64,000 nucleotides of DNA from Spirosoma aureum (GTDB lineage Bacteria; Bacteroidota; Bacteroidia; Cytophagales; Spirosomataceae). The stretch covers positions 8,039,001 through 8,103,000 of the forward strand of contig NZ_CP050063.1 in NCBI RefSeq assembly GCF_011604685.1, in the 5' to 3' direction. The translations under genes and the position numbers were made by a program. Under the pieces are notes generated by a model. It saw only the letters and a program-made list of their open reading frames with translations. It was not told the DNA's origin and ran no database searches. Below, one piece after another: positions 53,709 to 63,755 of this stretch (the first letter of the stretch is position 1; the number at the start of each line of letters is the position of its first letter).

Positions 53709-56700
53709 TTAGAAATTGATGTTCAGACCAACGGTATAGGTTCGCATGATGGGGTAAAACTCACCGCCCGTATCACGTTGCTCCGGATCGAAACCGGGGA
53801 AGAATTTCGTCCAGGTAACCAGATTCTGGCCACTCACATAGACCCGTGCCGACTTGATTTTCGCTTTCGTGGTCAAAGCGGTTGGCAGCGTATAGCCCAG
53901 AACGACGTTTTTCAGGCGCAGATAAGCAGCCGAACGCACCCAGAAGGACGACGTCACGTAATTATTCGGAATGCTGTTGACCGTAAGGCGGGGGTAAGCG
54001 GCTCCGGTATTTTCCGGCGACCAGTAGTCTTTCTGGTACTCAAACATGGTTCCCTGAAAGTTTGCCGAGTAGAAGGGTTGTGCCGCCGTGCCCGACAGGT
54101 AATTATCTTTCTTGCCAACGCCCTGAAAAAAAGCCGTGAAATCGAAGCCTTTGTATTGTGCCGACAGGTTCACACTATATTCGTAACGAGGGAAATAATT
54201 GCCCAGAATGGCCCGGTCGTAGCTGTCGATTTTGTTATCCGGAACACCGTTAGGCCCACTGATGTCGCGGTACCGAATATCGCCCGCAGCCGAGTTTCCG
54301 TATTGGAAGGGTGCATTCTTCACTTCTTCCGCGCTCTGAAACAGCCCATCGGCGATGTAGCCGTAATACGAATCCAGGGCGTAACCTTCCTGCTGAATCG
54401 TAGCTCCGTTGATAATCTGTTTTCCGCCGTTATTGAGCAGCGTATTCTTTACATCCGATGCATTTACCTGCACCTGATAGCTGAAATCGCGGATTTTGTC
54501 ACGCCAGCCAATCCCCAGTTCCCAGCCTTGATTGCGCATCGAACCGGAATTGACAAAAGGGGCTGTAAGGCCAACATAGGCCGGAACCGGCACCAGCTGG
54601 AGCATGTCGACAATGTCGCGCTGGAAGAAATCGGCGGTTATGTTCAGGCGATTGCGTAGCAAACTGAAGTCGCCACCGATGTCCAGAATTTTCGAGGTTT
54701 CCCAGCGTATGTTGGGGTTAGCCGCCGTTGTCAGGGCGTAGCCCGGATTGACGGTGTTGTTGAAATAGTAATTGTAGGCCGAACCCGAGTTAAACAGTGA
54801 ATAGGTTGGGTAATAGTCGGCGACACCGTTCCGGATCAGGTTCTGGTTTCCCAGCGAACCATACGAAGCCCGAATTTTTGCTTCGTTGACCACTTTATTG
54901 ATCCCCGCCCAGAATTTTTCCTGCGAAAGTCGCCAGCCTGCCGACACGGACGGGAACAGTTGCCACCAGTTGCTCTCCCTGAACCGCGACGACGCATCCC
55001 AGCGACCATTCACTTCCAGCAGGTATTTTTCGTCGTAATTATAGTTCAACCGACCATAGGCCGACACCATCGAGTAACGGCTTTCACCACCGCTCATGCT
55101 TTGCCCCAGTTGATCGCCACTGTTCAGGTAGGGTCGGTCGGGCGAGAGCAGATTCTGGCGGAATGTATTCACAAAACTCGTCCGAAAATCTTCGGTACTG
55201 AAGCCGCCCAATAGCGTGAAGCCGTGTTTACCAAACGATTTGTTATAGGTAGCCTGCGCCCGGAACAGATTCTGGTAGTTCTGGGAATAATTGTCACTCA
55301 GCGAATTCAGAGCGGGCCAGGGCCGTGCAAAAACAAGCGTATTGTTGGCCACATCGGCGTTATAGATGTCGTACTGGTCCATGAACTGCCGATTGCGCGA
55401 TGTGTAGTAGTTGGCGCTATACGTTGCGAGTAACTCCAGGCCCGAAATCAGCGTATAGGTCAGCGATCCTTTGATGATCTGCGAATCGGTCAGATTCCGG
55501 TTAAAACCACCATCCTGCGCCTGAGCTGCCGGGTTTGCGTTCGACCAGCCCTCTCCCCACTGGCCGGTATTATATTGACCGGGCGTAATGGCCGGAAAAC
55601 CCAGCATTTCGCGAATAATGTACTGAGGAGTATTCTGTCCCGGCCACAGGCGGTTCGATTTATTCAGGACCAGATCCATCGAGGCCGACAGCTTATTGGT
55701 GATTGCCACGTCGGTATTGAACCGCAGATCCATCCGTTTGTAGTTCGTGTTGGCTGTCAACCCATTCTGATCCAGAAAGCTGCCCGATGCGAACAATTTA
55801 ACACGCTCACCACCAACCGATACATTGAGGTTATGGTTCTGCATCAGACCATTATTGGTCAATACCAGCTTCCGCCAATCGGTGTTGAACAGCGTCAGAT
55901 TATCCGGGCCCTTTTTCTCATAAGCCGCAATTTGCTGGGTAAACGCGGCCGGAAGGCCACTATTGGCCTGAGCCACATCCCAGAATTTCATGTGCTCCAA
56001 CCCATTTACTTTTTGGGGCAGATCGGTTGGTTCCTGCTTCAGGCCGTAGGCGTTATAACTGACATTGACACCTTTTGCGCCCCGCTTGGTCGTAACCAGT
56101 ACAACGCCATTGGCGGCCCGCGAACCATAGACTGCAGCGGCAGCGGCATCTTTCAGAATCGAAATGCTGGCAATGTTATTGGGATCGATAGCATCCAGAC
56201 TCATCTCGACGTTATCGACCAGAATCAACGGGTTCTGGCCAGCGTTGATCGAACCGACTCCGCGGATACGAATCGTTCCTGCATCACCGCCCGGCACACC
56301 CGATTGCTGGGTGATAGTAACTCCCGGCGCGGCTCCCTGCAACGCCAGCGATGTCGAACCTACCTGCCGATTTGTGAGCGATTTACTTTCGATCACGGCC
56401 ACAGAACCGGTGAGGTTCACTTTCTTCTGTGTTCCATAACCGACCACAACTACTTCATTCAGCATTTTGGTGTCTTCGGCCAGCGCAGCATCATACTCTC
56501 CGGCTCCATTGAACGGAACCTCTTTGCCCACTGTCCCCATGAACGAAAACACAAGCGTACCACTTTGCTCATTCACCCGTAATGTATAGCGCCCATCCGC
56601 GTCCGTTGTGGTACCCAACGTCGTGTTTTTGACAACCACAGTCACCCCCGGCAGAACGGCACCGTTCGCATCGGTAACTTTCCCCCGAAGCACCTGGCTC

Positions 56701-56789
56701 TGGGCAAAAACATTGGCGTGTTGGCACAGCGTGATCAGCAAAGCCAATAGCCAGCTTATACGCCATCTCTGCGTAAATAAGTGTTGCAT
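53709..56789 (-). CDS. susC: SusC/RagA TonB-dependent transporter (amino-sugar-type locus)
   Basis: 1026 residues. Signal peptide ends ANVFAQ. CarboxypepD_reg-like domain (LRGKVTDANGAVLPGVTVVV), plug with EVVVVGYGTQKKVNLTGSV and AVYGSRAANGVVLVTTKRG, barrel ending YTVGLNINF with terminal Phe. No STN domain, so control is likely through the ROK regulator or another system. It follows the DUF4127 gene by 39 bases. Confidence 0.95.
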   Translation of the reverse strand: MQHLFTQRWRISWLLALLITLCQHANVFAQSQVLRGKVTDANGAVLPGVTVVVKNTTLGTTTDADGRYTLRVNEQSGTLVFSFMGTVGKEVPFNGAGEYDAALAEDTKMLNEVVVVGYGTQKKVNLTGSVAVIESKSLTNRQVGSTSLALQGAAPGVTITQQSGVPGGDAGTIRIRGVGSINAGQNPLILVDNVEMSLDAIDPNNIASISILKDAAAAAVYGSRAANGVVLVTTKRGAKGVNVSYNAYGLKQEPTDLPQKVNGLEHMKFWDVAQANSGLPAAFTQQIAAYEKKGPDNLTLFNTDWRKLVLTNNGLMQNHNLNVSVGGERVKLFASGSFLDQNGLTANTNYKRMDLRFNTDVAITNKLSASMDLVLNKSNRLWPGQNTPQYIIREMLGFPAITPGQYNTGQWGEGWSNANPAAQAQDGGFNRNLTDSQIIKGSLTYTLISGLELLATYSANYYTSRNRQFMDQYDIYNADVANNTLVFARPWPALNSLSDNYSQNYQNLFRAQATYNKSFGKHGFTLLGGFSTEDFRTSFVNTFRQNLLSPDRPYLNSGDQLGQSMSGGESRYSMVSAYGRLNYNYDEKYLLEVNGRWDASSRFRESNWWQLFPSVSAGWRLSQEKFWAGINKVVNEAKIRASYGSLGNQNLIRNGVADYYPTYSLFNSGSAYNYYFNNTVNPGYALTTAANPNIRWETSKILDIGGDFSLLRNRLNITADFFQRDIVDMLQLVPVPAYVGLTAPFVNSGSMRNQGWELGIGWRDKIRDFSYQVQVNASDVKNTLLNNGGKQIINGATIQQEGYALDSYYGYIADGLFQSAEEVKNAPFQYGNSAAGDIRYRDISGPNGVPDNKIDSYDRAILGNYFPRYEYSVNLSAQYKGFDFTAFFQGVGKKDNYLSGTAAQPFYSANFQGTMFEYQKDYWSPENTGAAYPRLTVNSIPNNYVTSSFWVRSAAYLRLKNVVLGYTLPTALTTKAKIKSARVYVSGQNLVTWTKFFPGFDPEQRDTGGEFYPIMRTYTVGLNINF

Positions 56790-56828
56790 AATTAAATTTA
56801 TCTGGTGTTAGTAAAGAGAAAACGAGGA

Positions 56829-58448
56829 TTAGTTTTCGGGAACAGAGTGACAGCTTATCGTAAAATCGATCATGGCTTCGAAGGTGCGGTTCCAGGGCAG
56901 GTCAAACCGTAATGCCGTGGGTTTGGTACAGCGAACGGCTTGCTGTAAGCTTCCGGGTCGCTTCTGTTCGTAATTGGTAACCAGCTCATCGAATGATTGC
57001 TGAAGAAGTTTCAGGCAGTACGCTTCAACCTGACTGGTTGTCTCATCGCTCATGAGCGTTGAACTTCGCCCGACCTGTTTGGCAAACTGGTTGGCCTTCG
57101 CCCGGATCAGGTTGTGGAAATAATAATCATCGAGCACCCGGTGAATCAGAAACCAGCTCTGGGCCGTCCAGATGCGATTGGCTACGCTGGATTGTTTCAT
57201 TAGTTTTGCTTCACCCAGCGTGAAAATCACTCCCTGCGGCAAGGCCGTTCCGATCGTGTTGCCCGCCGTATTCCAGGACGCATACCCGCTTAATTCAGGC
57301 AGTAAATGCCGTTTTTCCAGCGCCATTGTAAAGGGGGTATCTCCTCCCTGTACATCGCCTTTCGGATCGATATCGGCGACGATGACGCGTTTGTTTTGTT
57401 TGATTTTCGCGTCTATTTCATCCGCAAAGCTATCGGCCCGACCGGGTTCAAACCGCGAGGCAAAGACGTAATACAGGACATCGGCATCGCGCTCATCATT
57501 TACCTCCTGCGAACCGGTAGCTTTGATATGATAGCTAACCGTCTGACGCAAAGGCCGGTCTTCGAAAGGCATTACCGTGTTACCGAGCTTTTCTGAGGAG
57601 TAAACAGCTTTCACCTTCGGCGAATAGGTTGCATGTTTATTGAGTGCACGCGCCAGCAACAGCATCGACACTTCGTCGGCGCCGGGTTGTACGGCAATTT
57701 TGTCGGTCAGTTTTAGCCGTCGGGTTTCTGTGATCAGCGTTTCCCGGTCGGCAATATGAACGCCCTTCGGCTTGGCGTCGTCCTGTGTCAACAACAGGTA
57801 ATCGATAACTCCCCGCCGAACCAGGTCAATGGCCTGTTGATTCACACGCAGATTGCGGGAGCGAGCCTGTTTGTAGTCTGCTAATCCTTCAGCCGGGATT
57901 TCCTGCTCCAGTTTTGCAGTTTCGGCCTTCGCTGCCGGATCGGTAGCCACCGAAATTTCGGCCCACTGAGCCAGCTTTTCGCGGTACGCACCATTCTTGC
58001 GGTCAGCCGTCGGAGCAAGGCGCATCACGACACTCTGCCCGTAAATTTTCAAACCAGGTGCCCGCTTACGCATAGTTGCTACAATGTCGAGCCGCTTGAT
58101 GGCTACCTCGAAGGGCACGTCATGCACCCGCGAACCAACCAACCCACCATAGGCCAGCATATCGAGCGCGATAATGGCGGCATCGAACGACTTCAGATCC
58201 TGTTCCTGTAACCAGGAAATGATTTTGTCGGACTGGCCGGGTGTCGTAAATCGGCCGAGTAGCTCCAAAGGTGGTGTAACGACCTGTGCGTCGCCAATGA
58301 GGCCCATTCGCTGCGTAAACTGTAAGCAGGGCGGGCGGTCATCGAGCGGAATCAGCAGAATCCGGGCGTTGTAGGCAGGCTCTTTGCCAGCAAAAGCCGA
58401 AAGACTTAAGCCAGCAACGAACACAAGAAAGGTTAGGAAACGAGTCAT
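56829..58448 (-). CDS. DUF4127 family exported protein
   Basis: 539 residues. Signal peptide ends AFAGK. DUF4127 hallmarks: ILLIPLDDRPPCLQFTQRM at the mature N-terminus, ALDMLAYGGLVGSRVHD, LLTQDDAKPKGVHIADRE, VQPGADEVSMLLLARALN and ADIDPKGDVQGGDTPFT. The family function is not established to my knowledge. The acidic and His residues in these blocks suggest a metal-dependent enzyme acting on a periplasmic substrate. It sits between the sugar carrier and SusC in one tight operon, which links it to import or processing of the same sugar. Confidence 0.87.
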   Translation of the reverse strand: MTRFLTFLVFVAGLSLSAFAGKEPAYNARILLIPLDDRPPCLQFTQRMGLIGDAQVVTPPLELLGRFTTPGQSDKIISWLQEQDLKSFDAAIIALDMLAYGGLVGSRVHDVPFEVAIKRLDIVATMRKRAPGLKIYGQSVVMRLAPTADRKNGAYREKLAQWAEISVATDPAAKAETAKLEQEIPAEGLADYKQARSRNLRVNQQAIDLVRRGVIDYLLLTQDDAKPKGVHIADRETLITETRRLKLTDKIAVQPGADEVSMLLLARALNKHATYSPKVKAVYSSEKLGNTVMPFEDRPLRQTVSYHIKATGSQEVNDERDADVLYYVFASRFEPGRADSFADEIDAKIKQNKRVIVADIDPKGDVQGGDTPFTMALEKRHLLPELSGYASWNTAGNTIGTALPQGVIFTLGEAKLMKQSSVANRIWTAQSWFLIHRVLDDYYFHNLIRAKANQFAKQVGRSSTLMSDETTSQVEAYCLKLLQQSFDELVTNYEQKRPGSLQQAVRCTKPTALRFDLPWNRTFEAMIDFTISCHSVPEN

Positions 58449-58468
58449 GTTTTTGGAAGGGAGAAAAA

Positions 58469-59710
58469 TTATAGGTCAGTAGCTGCTTTATAGCCGTTGA
58501 TCCCGTAGAAAAGGATGTAGCCGTAGCAGACTATAGGCAGCAGAAAGGCAATGGGCCACGTAAAATGATCGATCAGCAGACCCTGGCAGAACGACACTAC
58601 GGCCCCGCCCGCAATGGCTGTTGAGAGCAAACCCGAAGCCTGGGTCGTGAATTTGCCCAGCCCCTGCACCGCCAGCGAAAAAATGATCGCGAACATGATG
58701 GAGTTACACAACCCAACGGCGATCATTGTCCAGACGGCCAGATGGCCCGCCGAGTTGATTGAAATCGCAACCAACGCAATAGCTACGGTAGCGCAAACGG
58801 CCAGAATAGAGGACGGCTTCACCGATTTTAGCAGAAGTGCACCCACAAACCGGCCAATCAGCATGCTCCCCCAGTAAAAAGCCACATAGCTGTTCGCGTC
58901 TTTTTCCGAAATATGGATGGCATCCGTAATGTAGTTCGTCAGGAAAGTGCCAATGGACACTTCGGCACCGACATAACAGAAAATGCCGCCGAGGCCGAAC
59001 CGAAGATTCCGAAACGAGAAAACACTTTTTCCGGATTCTACCTCATTTGTTCCGGCAGTAGCTTTGATGACAGGTAAGCGAAGCCACCACACAACCAGCG
59101 CAATACAGGCCAGTAACGCAGCGATTCCCAGGTAGGGATACCGGACGGCATCGCTCGATGCATGACTTTGTTCGAGCGGAGCCAGAATAAAATAAGCCCC
59201 GAACAACGGCGCAACGGTGGTTCCGATGGAGCCTACTCCCTGAATTAGCGTTAGTCGGGAAGAGGCCGTTTTTGCCGGGCCCAAAATTGTGATGTACGGA
59301 TTGGCCGCCACCTGCAACAACACAATACCAATGGCAATGATGAACAGTGCGGCCAGAAACAGCGCGTATAAATGCAGTGCCGAAGCAGGAAAAAACAAGA
59401 TCGCTCCCACCGCAGCAATGGCAAACCCCATGACCATACCGGTTTTGTACCCCACTTTCTCTACAATTTTCCCGGCCGGGATCGACATAATTCCGTAGGT
59501 CAGAAAGAAGTAAAACTGAACCAGCGATGATTGAGAATACGTCAGGCTAAAACCCTTCTTAAAAAACGGCACCAGCGTATCGTTCAGACAGGTAATAAAG
59601 CCCATCATGAAGTACAGCACCGCCAGCGACAGCAAGGCCGGGGTATAGTTCTGGGCCGTTTGCCCGGACTGTTCGTCAACCGTTACGGTTTGTGTAGGGA
59701 GGTTCGCCAT
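58469..59710 (-). CDS. Sugar MFS transporter, FucP/NagP-like (FHS family)
   Basis: 413 residues from ATG 59710 (the frame is open further upstream, into the AGE gene, but without support). About 12 membrane segments. Features of the fucose/glucose-type family: FITCLNDTLVPFFKKGFSL, QFYFFLTYGIMSIPAGKI, LLQVAANPYITILGP, and YFILAPLEQSH. It imports a monosaccharide by proton or sodium symport. Next to AGE epimerase and GH20 hexosaminidase, an N-acetylated hexosamine is the likely cargo. It starts 5 bases after the AGE stop. Confidence 0.9.
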   Translation of the reverse strand: MANLPTQTVTVDEQSGQTAQNYTPALLSLAVLYFMMGFITCLNDTLVPFFKKGFSLTYSQSSLVQFYFFLTYGIMSIPAGKIVEKVGYKTGMVMGFAIAAVGAILFFPASALHLYALFLAALFIIAIGIVLLQVAANPYITILGPAKTASSRLTLIQGVGSIGTTVAPLFGAYFILAPLEQSHASSDAVRYPYLGIAALLACIALVVWWLRLPVIKATAGTNEVESGKSVFSFRNLRFGLGGIFCYVGAEVSIGTFLTNYITDAIHISEKDANSYVAFYWGSMLIGRFVGALLLKSVKPSSILAVCATVAIALVAISINSAGHLAVWTMIAVGLCNSIMFAIIFSLAVQGLGKFTTQASGLLSTAIAGGAVVSFCQGLLIDHFTWPIAFLLPIVCYGYILFYGINGYKAATDL

Positions 59711-59715
59711 TCGTG

Positions 59716-60909
59716 TTAGTCCTGTAGGAGCGTGTTTGCTTTTTTCTCCGCGATAGCTTCCAGCGTCTTCCAGCACTGGTAGAGGCCGCGCGGAATGTGG
59801 AAGCAGCCTTTCCATTTACCACCTTTGAGTGACAACAGCACCTCACCCTGCCGGTTGAGATAGCCGAACCATTCGCCGTATTCGTCATCCGGAAAATGCG
59901 CCCATGTGTAGGCATGTACTTTCTCGAACCACTGCCAGCAACGTTCGTCACCCGTGTGCAGATACCCTTTTAACAAGCTGATGATGGTTTCAATATGCAC
60001 CCACCAGAGCTTCTGATCCCATTCCAGTTGCTGGGGTGGATAACCTTTCACATCCAGAAAATAGAAGATCCCGCCGTATTGCTTATCCCAGCCATATTCC
60101 AGAATAGACAGCGTCTGATCGACTGCCTTACGCATCAACGCCTGATCGCCCGAACGCTCGGCCAGATCCATGATAAACCACATCGATTCGAGGCCATGAC
60201 CCGGATTGACCAACCGCCCTTCGAACGAATCCGAGAAAGAGCCATCGGGCGCAATATGCTCCAGAATCAAGCCAAGATCGGGGCGGTAAAACTCCTCCAT
60301 GACCGCACGGATACCCGATTCCATGGTTTGTTCGACCAATCCGGGTTTCAGGAGGGGTTCAATTTCCAGTACCAGATTGCACAGAATCATGGGTAGCGCA
60401 AAACTCTTCAGTGGTCGCGTTTCAGGAAATGCTTTGTTGTAGTCTCCTTTTGGATTATCCTTCCGATGGATAATGTTCAGAAACGTCTCTACCGCAATAT
60501 CGGCGTATTCTTTAATACCCGTTGCCTGATACAACTGCCCAAAGGCCATGGTGGCGAAGCAATCGGAGAAAATATTGTACGGCTGAATGAGCGGTTTGCC
60601 TTCGCGGGTGAGTGAGAAATACCAGTTTCCGGCATCATCACGACCGTGTTCTTTGAGAAATTCGGCTCCCTGAATGGCGAAATCGAGCCATTCCTGCTTC
60701 TTTTCGACCCGGTTGTAGAGCATCGAGAAACACCAGACCTGACGCGCCTGTAACCAGACAAATTTATCGGTGTCATACACGGAGCCCTTCCGATCGAGAC
60801 AGGTAAAATAGCCGCCAAACTCATTATCGATTGAGTTTTTCAACCAGAATGGGATGACATCATTCAATAGATTGTCCTGATAAAGACGTTGGTAATCGTT
60901 TAACTGCAT
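59716..60909 (-). CDS. AGE family sugar 2-epimerase (N-acylglucosamine 2-epimerase-like)
   Basis: 397 residues from ATG 60909. The (alpha/alpha)6-barrel pattern of AGE/cellobiose-2-epimerases is clear: [60 protein letters not shown] with the catalytic-type His, and [15 protein letters not shown]. Cytoplasmic. It would interconvert GlcNAc and ManNAc or a similar pair after import. First gene of the long - strand operon; the regulator gene lies 342 bases upstream. Confidence 0.9.
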   Translation of the reverse strand: MQLNDYQRLYQDNLLNDVIPFWLKNSIDNEFGGYFTCLDRKGSVYDTDKFVWLQARQVWCFSMLYNRVEKKQEWLDFAIQGAEFLKEHGRDDAGNWYFSLTREGKPLIQPYNIFSDCFATMAFGQLYQATGIKEYADIAVETFLNIIHRKDNPKGDYNKAFPETRPLKSFALPMILCNLVLEIEPLLKPGLVEQTMESGIRAVMEEFYRPDLGLILEHIAPDGSFSDSFEGRLVNPGHGLESMWFIMDLAERSGDQALMRKAVDQTLSILEYGWDKQYGGIFYFLDVKGYPPQQLEWDQKLWWVHIETIISLLKGYLHTGDERCWQWFEKVHAYTWAHFPDDEYGEWFGYLNRQGEVLLSLKGGKWKGCFHIPRGLYQCWKTLEAIAEKKANTLLQD

Positions 60910-61251
60910 GGCAGTGGGTAATGAACGTTTGCGTTGAACTAACCGTGTTTTCACTGCTTGATGCAGGTTCTTGAACCTTCTTACCAGCAGCAACTTATTT
61001 AATAATCATCTTTACAATCAAAAGACTCAAAATGACTATCAATTATAAAGAATCATTAACTTATTAAATGAATTTATTAAGTGCAAGGCGAAATACAGCA
61101 TTATCTACTGTTGTCGCAAGCTTACTGGCGAATTTTTTTATGGAAGAACAGAAATTGTTTATTTAATAATATTCTTTCGAGATAATTCAACAAACAGTAA
61201 AATATTTGACAATAGCGCAGATTATCCAAATAATATCCTTTTGATAGCTAC
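60910..61251. other. 342-base AT-rich intergenic region, promoter region of the AGE operon
   Basis: No gene seen. It must hold the - strand promoter for the AGE operon and the end of the ROK gene. I found no exact TAnnTTTG match. A 6-bp inverted repeat AGGTTC-TT-GAACCT lies at 60965-60978, about 56 bases before the AGE start, and is a candidate operator. Direct TTATTAA repeats occur near 61060-61080. Confidence 0.55.
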
Positions 61252-62457
61252 TTATATCAACGCCAGGACTCGATCTCTAACCAGAAGACAGGCCCCAACA
61301 ATACCGGCATGTTCACCCAGCTTTGAGAGTTTCAGTTGCGTATCGGTATTGACCAGATTCAATGAATACTTGTTAATGGCTGTCTTGATCGGCAGCTCAA
61401 TGTAATCGCCCGTCGATGCAAGGCTACCGCCCAGAATCACCAGCTCGGGGTTAAACACATTGATCAGAAAAGCAATGCCACGCCCGAGCCTGTCACCTAC
61501 CCGCGCGATCAGGTCAATGGCCAGCACATCTTCATTTTTGGCCGCCTGGATAATATCTTCCATCATGATTGCTTCAGGAAGCGTATCGTTACGCGACAAA
61601 ACAGAGGTTGATCCTTCCTTCAGCTTCTCACGAAACATACGGGTAAGCGCCCATCCGGAAGCTTCCGTTTCCAGACAACCTTTCTTGCCACAATGACAAA
61701 TAAGTTCGTTATCGAAAATCGGGATATGACCTAACTCCCCTGCATAGCCGGACTTACCATAATACAACTGTCCATCAATCAGAATACCGACGCCAATACC
61801 GTAATCCAGATTTAGGAACAGAACGTCTTTTTCTTTCCCGACAGCACCTACGCAAAATTCGCCGTAAGCCATGGCGCGTGTGTCATTTTCCAGAAAAACC
61901 CGGATGCCTACTTTGCTTTGGATAATTTCACTCAGCGGCTGCTCGTCGAAGAAAAAGAAACTGTAACTATAGCCCGTCGAATAGTTGATCCGCCCTGACA
62001 GATTCAGGCCAATGCCCAGAATCCGGTCTTTATTAATGGGCAGGCTGGCAATGAAGTCATTAATGTACTGGCACAAAACCTCCAGCGATTCTTCTGTATT
62101 ATCCAGTTTATAGGCCAGGTTCTCGGTAACTTTAATCAGGCTTTTCTGGAGGTTCAGCAGGCCAATATTGATGTGGCTGTGTTTTACATCGACGCCAATG
62201 AAGAAGGCAGAATCAGGAACAACCCCATATAAATTAGGCTTACGTCCGCCCGTCGATTCAATTTTACCGTAATCCTGCACTAACCCATCGCTGATGAGTT
62301 CATTAACGACTGTAGTAACTTTAGGAACGCTTATCGTTAGCTCCTTACTGAGTTCAGGTATGATTGCATTACCTGCATTGGCAAAATAGCTAAGAATATT
62401 CTGTTTAAAATTAAGGCCTTTGCTGCTAGTTTTAGAATTGGTTGACGACTTACCCAT
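61252..62457 (-). CDS. ROK family transcriptional regulator/sugar kinase
   Basis: 401 residues from ATG 62457 (a TTG at 62484 is in frame but weak). Winged helix-turn-helix at about 20-75 (IIPELSKELTISVPKVTTVVNEL... GGRKPNLY). ROK domain: ATP/sugar site ENDTRA with Asp192, sugar-site GYAGELGHIPIF with His244, and zinc motif CHCGKKGCLE (Cys 254, 256, 261). The HTH marks it as a NagC/Mlc-type regulator, though the kinase residues are kept. It most likely controls the AGE-SusCD operon in response to an amino sugar. A TAAGTTTG -7-like element (62482-62489) lies 25 bases upstream. Confidence 0.9.
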   Translation of the reverse strand: MGKSSTNSKTSSKGLNFKQNILSYFANAGNAIIPELSKELTISVPKVTTVVNELISDGLVQDYGKIESTGGRKPNLYGVVPDSAFFIGVDVKHSHINIGLLNLQKSLIKVTENLAYKLDNTEESLEVLCQYINDFIASLPINKDRILGIGLNLSGRINYSTGYSYSFFFFDEQPLSEIIQSKVGIRVFLENDTRAMAYGEFCVGAVGKEKDVLFLNLDYGIGVGILIDGQLYYGKSGYAGELGHIPIFDNELICHCGKKGCLETEASGWALTRMFREKLKEGSTSVLSRNDTLPEAIMMEDIIQAAKNEDVLAIDLIARVGDRLGRGIAFLINVFNPELVILGGSLASTGDYIELPIKTAINKYSLNLVNTDTQLKLSKLGEHAGIVGACLLVRDRVLALI

Positions 62458-62605
62458 CAGATCCTCTTTACTACTTTTCCCCAAACTTACTAAGATCTGC
62501 CAATAGGCTGATGTGGGCCAGATTTTTATTTACAGATCGTTGCAGGACGCTACGGTTAGTCCATTCATTAATTGTAGCCGATTGGGACGGACACTTGCCT
62601 GGCTA

Positions 62606-63424
62606 CTAACCTCGTTTCAGCTTTTGTTTTCGGCGTTGACGCCAGTATTTGATATCTGAGGTTAAATTTTCGAGAAAAAAAGACGGCCCTACGGATATAT
62701 AGAATCCGGTATAATTGATCTGACTTTCGGGAATGTCTTTTTTTAATATAAAGCGGTATCCAATCAATGCATTTACGCCAAACCAGTGGAGTGGCCGGAG
62801 CCAACGTATCGTTGGAAACTGATACGCTGACAGAACGCCAACCCCAAGCGGCAGAAAAATACCACGAGCGACTTCAAAATCCTTGGCCTGATCGTCGTTG
62901 CGTTCGTAGCGGGAGTGTCCATAGCCAAATTCGATCGGTGTACTGACCTCGAATGAGTTTCGGCGAAGCCAGTAACGTTCATAATAGACAGTAGCAATAC
63001 GGAGGTGGCGCGTCACAGACTCTGATGTATTTGGCAAAAGCCCCGGCTGGTCCAGATGCTGGTTGATAAAATAAAATCCGGCTCCTGCCTTGAAGCTGGC
63101 ATCCCTTACTCCTTTAATAGCCGGTCGGTCATGCGTTGCAGGGAATAAAAATCCGGCCCGAATACCATAAACACTCACTGGTATGCGTCGGCCATTGTCG
63201 TTGCGCGTATCACTGAAGAAGTAGAATCGCTGATCGGTCGATGCAGTGAAGGTGAGCGCGTTAGGCCGCGTTTCAATGCCTTTAACCGTGTCTTTTAATG
63301 GGGTGACTCGCTGATTTGGCCGGGCAATAACTGAGGAAATTAGCTGAATGACCAGAAGCAATGTACTAATTGCTCGCAGGGGCCAATGGCCAGAAATCAT
63401 TCCGGTTCGGTAAAAGCTTATCAT
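62606..63424 (-). CDS. Uncharacterised outer-membrane-like protein
   Basis: 272 residues. Signal-like hydrophobic N-terminus (LRAISTLLLVIQLISSVIA). The body is rich in alternating aromatic/polar strands (FKAGAGFYFINQHLD, RIATVYYERYWLRRN, VSTPIEFGYGHSRY, NYTGFYISVGPSFF), which suggests a small outer-membrane beta-barrel. It ends in a basic tail (YWRQRRKQKLKRG), unusual for a barrel. I do not recognise a family. It is 148 bases upstream of the ROK gene and the link to that locus is unclear. Confidence 0.65.
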   Translation of the reverse strand: MISFYRTGMISGHWPLRAISTLLLVIQLISSVIARPNQRVTPLKDTVKGIETRPNALTFTASTDQRFYFFSDTRNDNGRRIPVSVYGIRAGFLFPATHDRPAIKGVRDASFKAGAGFYFINQHLDQPGLLPNTSESVTRHLRIATVYYERYWLRRNSFEVSTPIEFGYGHSRYERNDDQAKDFEVARGIFLPLGVGVLSAYQFPTIRWLRPLHWFGVNALIGYRFILKKDIPESQINYTGFYISVGPSFFLENLTSDIKYWRQRRKQKLKRG

Positions 63425-63682
63425 AATGTTCGTGAGAACTATAACCGATAAAACCCCGGATGGTTAAAATGTTCTATCTTATTGTATTCTGAATGCAATC
63501 GAGGCTGTTTTTTCAGCAGCCTTTATCAGGTTTCGATTCGTCAACTCTACTCTCTGGCTATCAGGAGCTAACAAAAAACGCTAAATTGAGTATTTCAGAG
63601 TAATCCGGCTACGAATCGTCGACGAAGAAGGGGCTACTTTCTAAAAAAAATTCAATTTTAAAAATCGACACACGCCTGTTTC

Positions 63683-63701
63683 TTTACCTGCCGCAGGTAA
63701 A
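63683..63701. promoter_or_regulatory. Palindrome TTTACCTG-CCG-CAGGTAAA
   Basis: Perfect 8-bp arms (63683-63690 and 63694-63701) around three bases. It sits about 45 bases upstream of the + strand -7-like element, so it could be an activator or repressor site. Confidence 0.5.
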
Positions 63702-63755
63702 TCCGTGCTTTCGTCTACATTATATTAGCGCTATTTTTTTGTACTTACTTTTGAT

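Noticed and set aside
53703..54659. 318-codon open frame on the + strand
   Set aside because: Lies wholly antisense to the SusC gene at 53709-56789, has no recognisable domain or signal, and follows from its codon pattern.
55575..56582. 335-codon open frame on the + strand
   Set aside because: Antisense to the same SusC gene; no domain recognised and biased composition.
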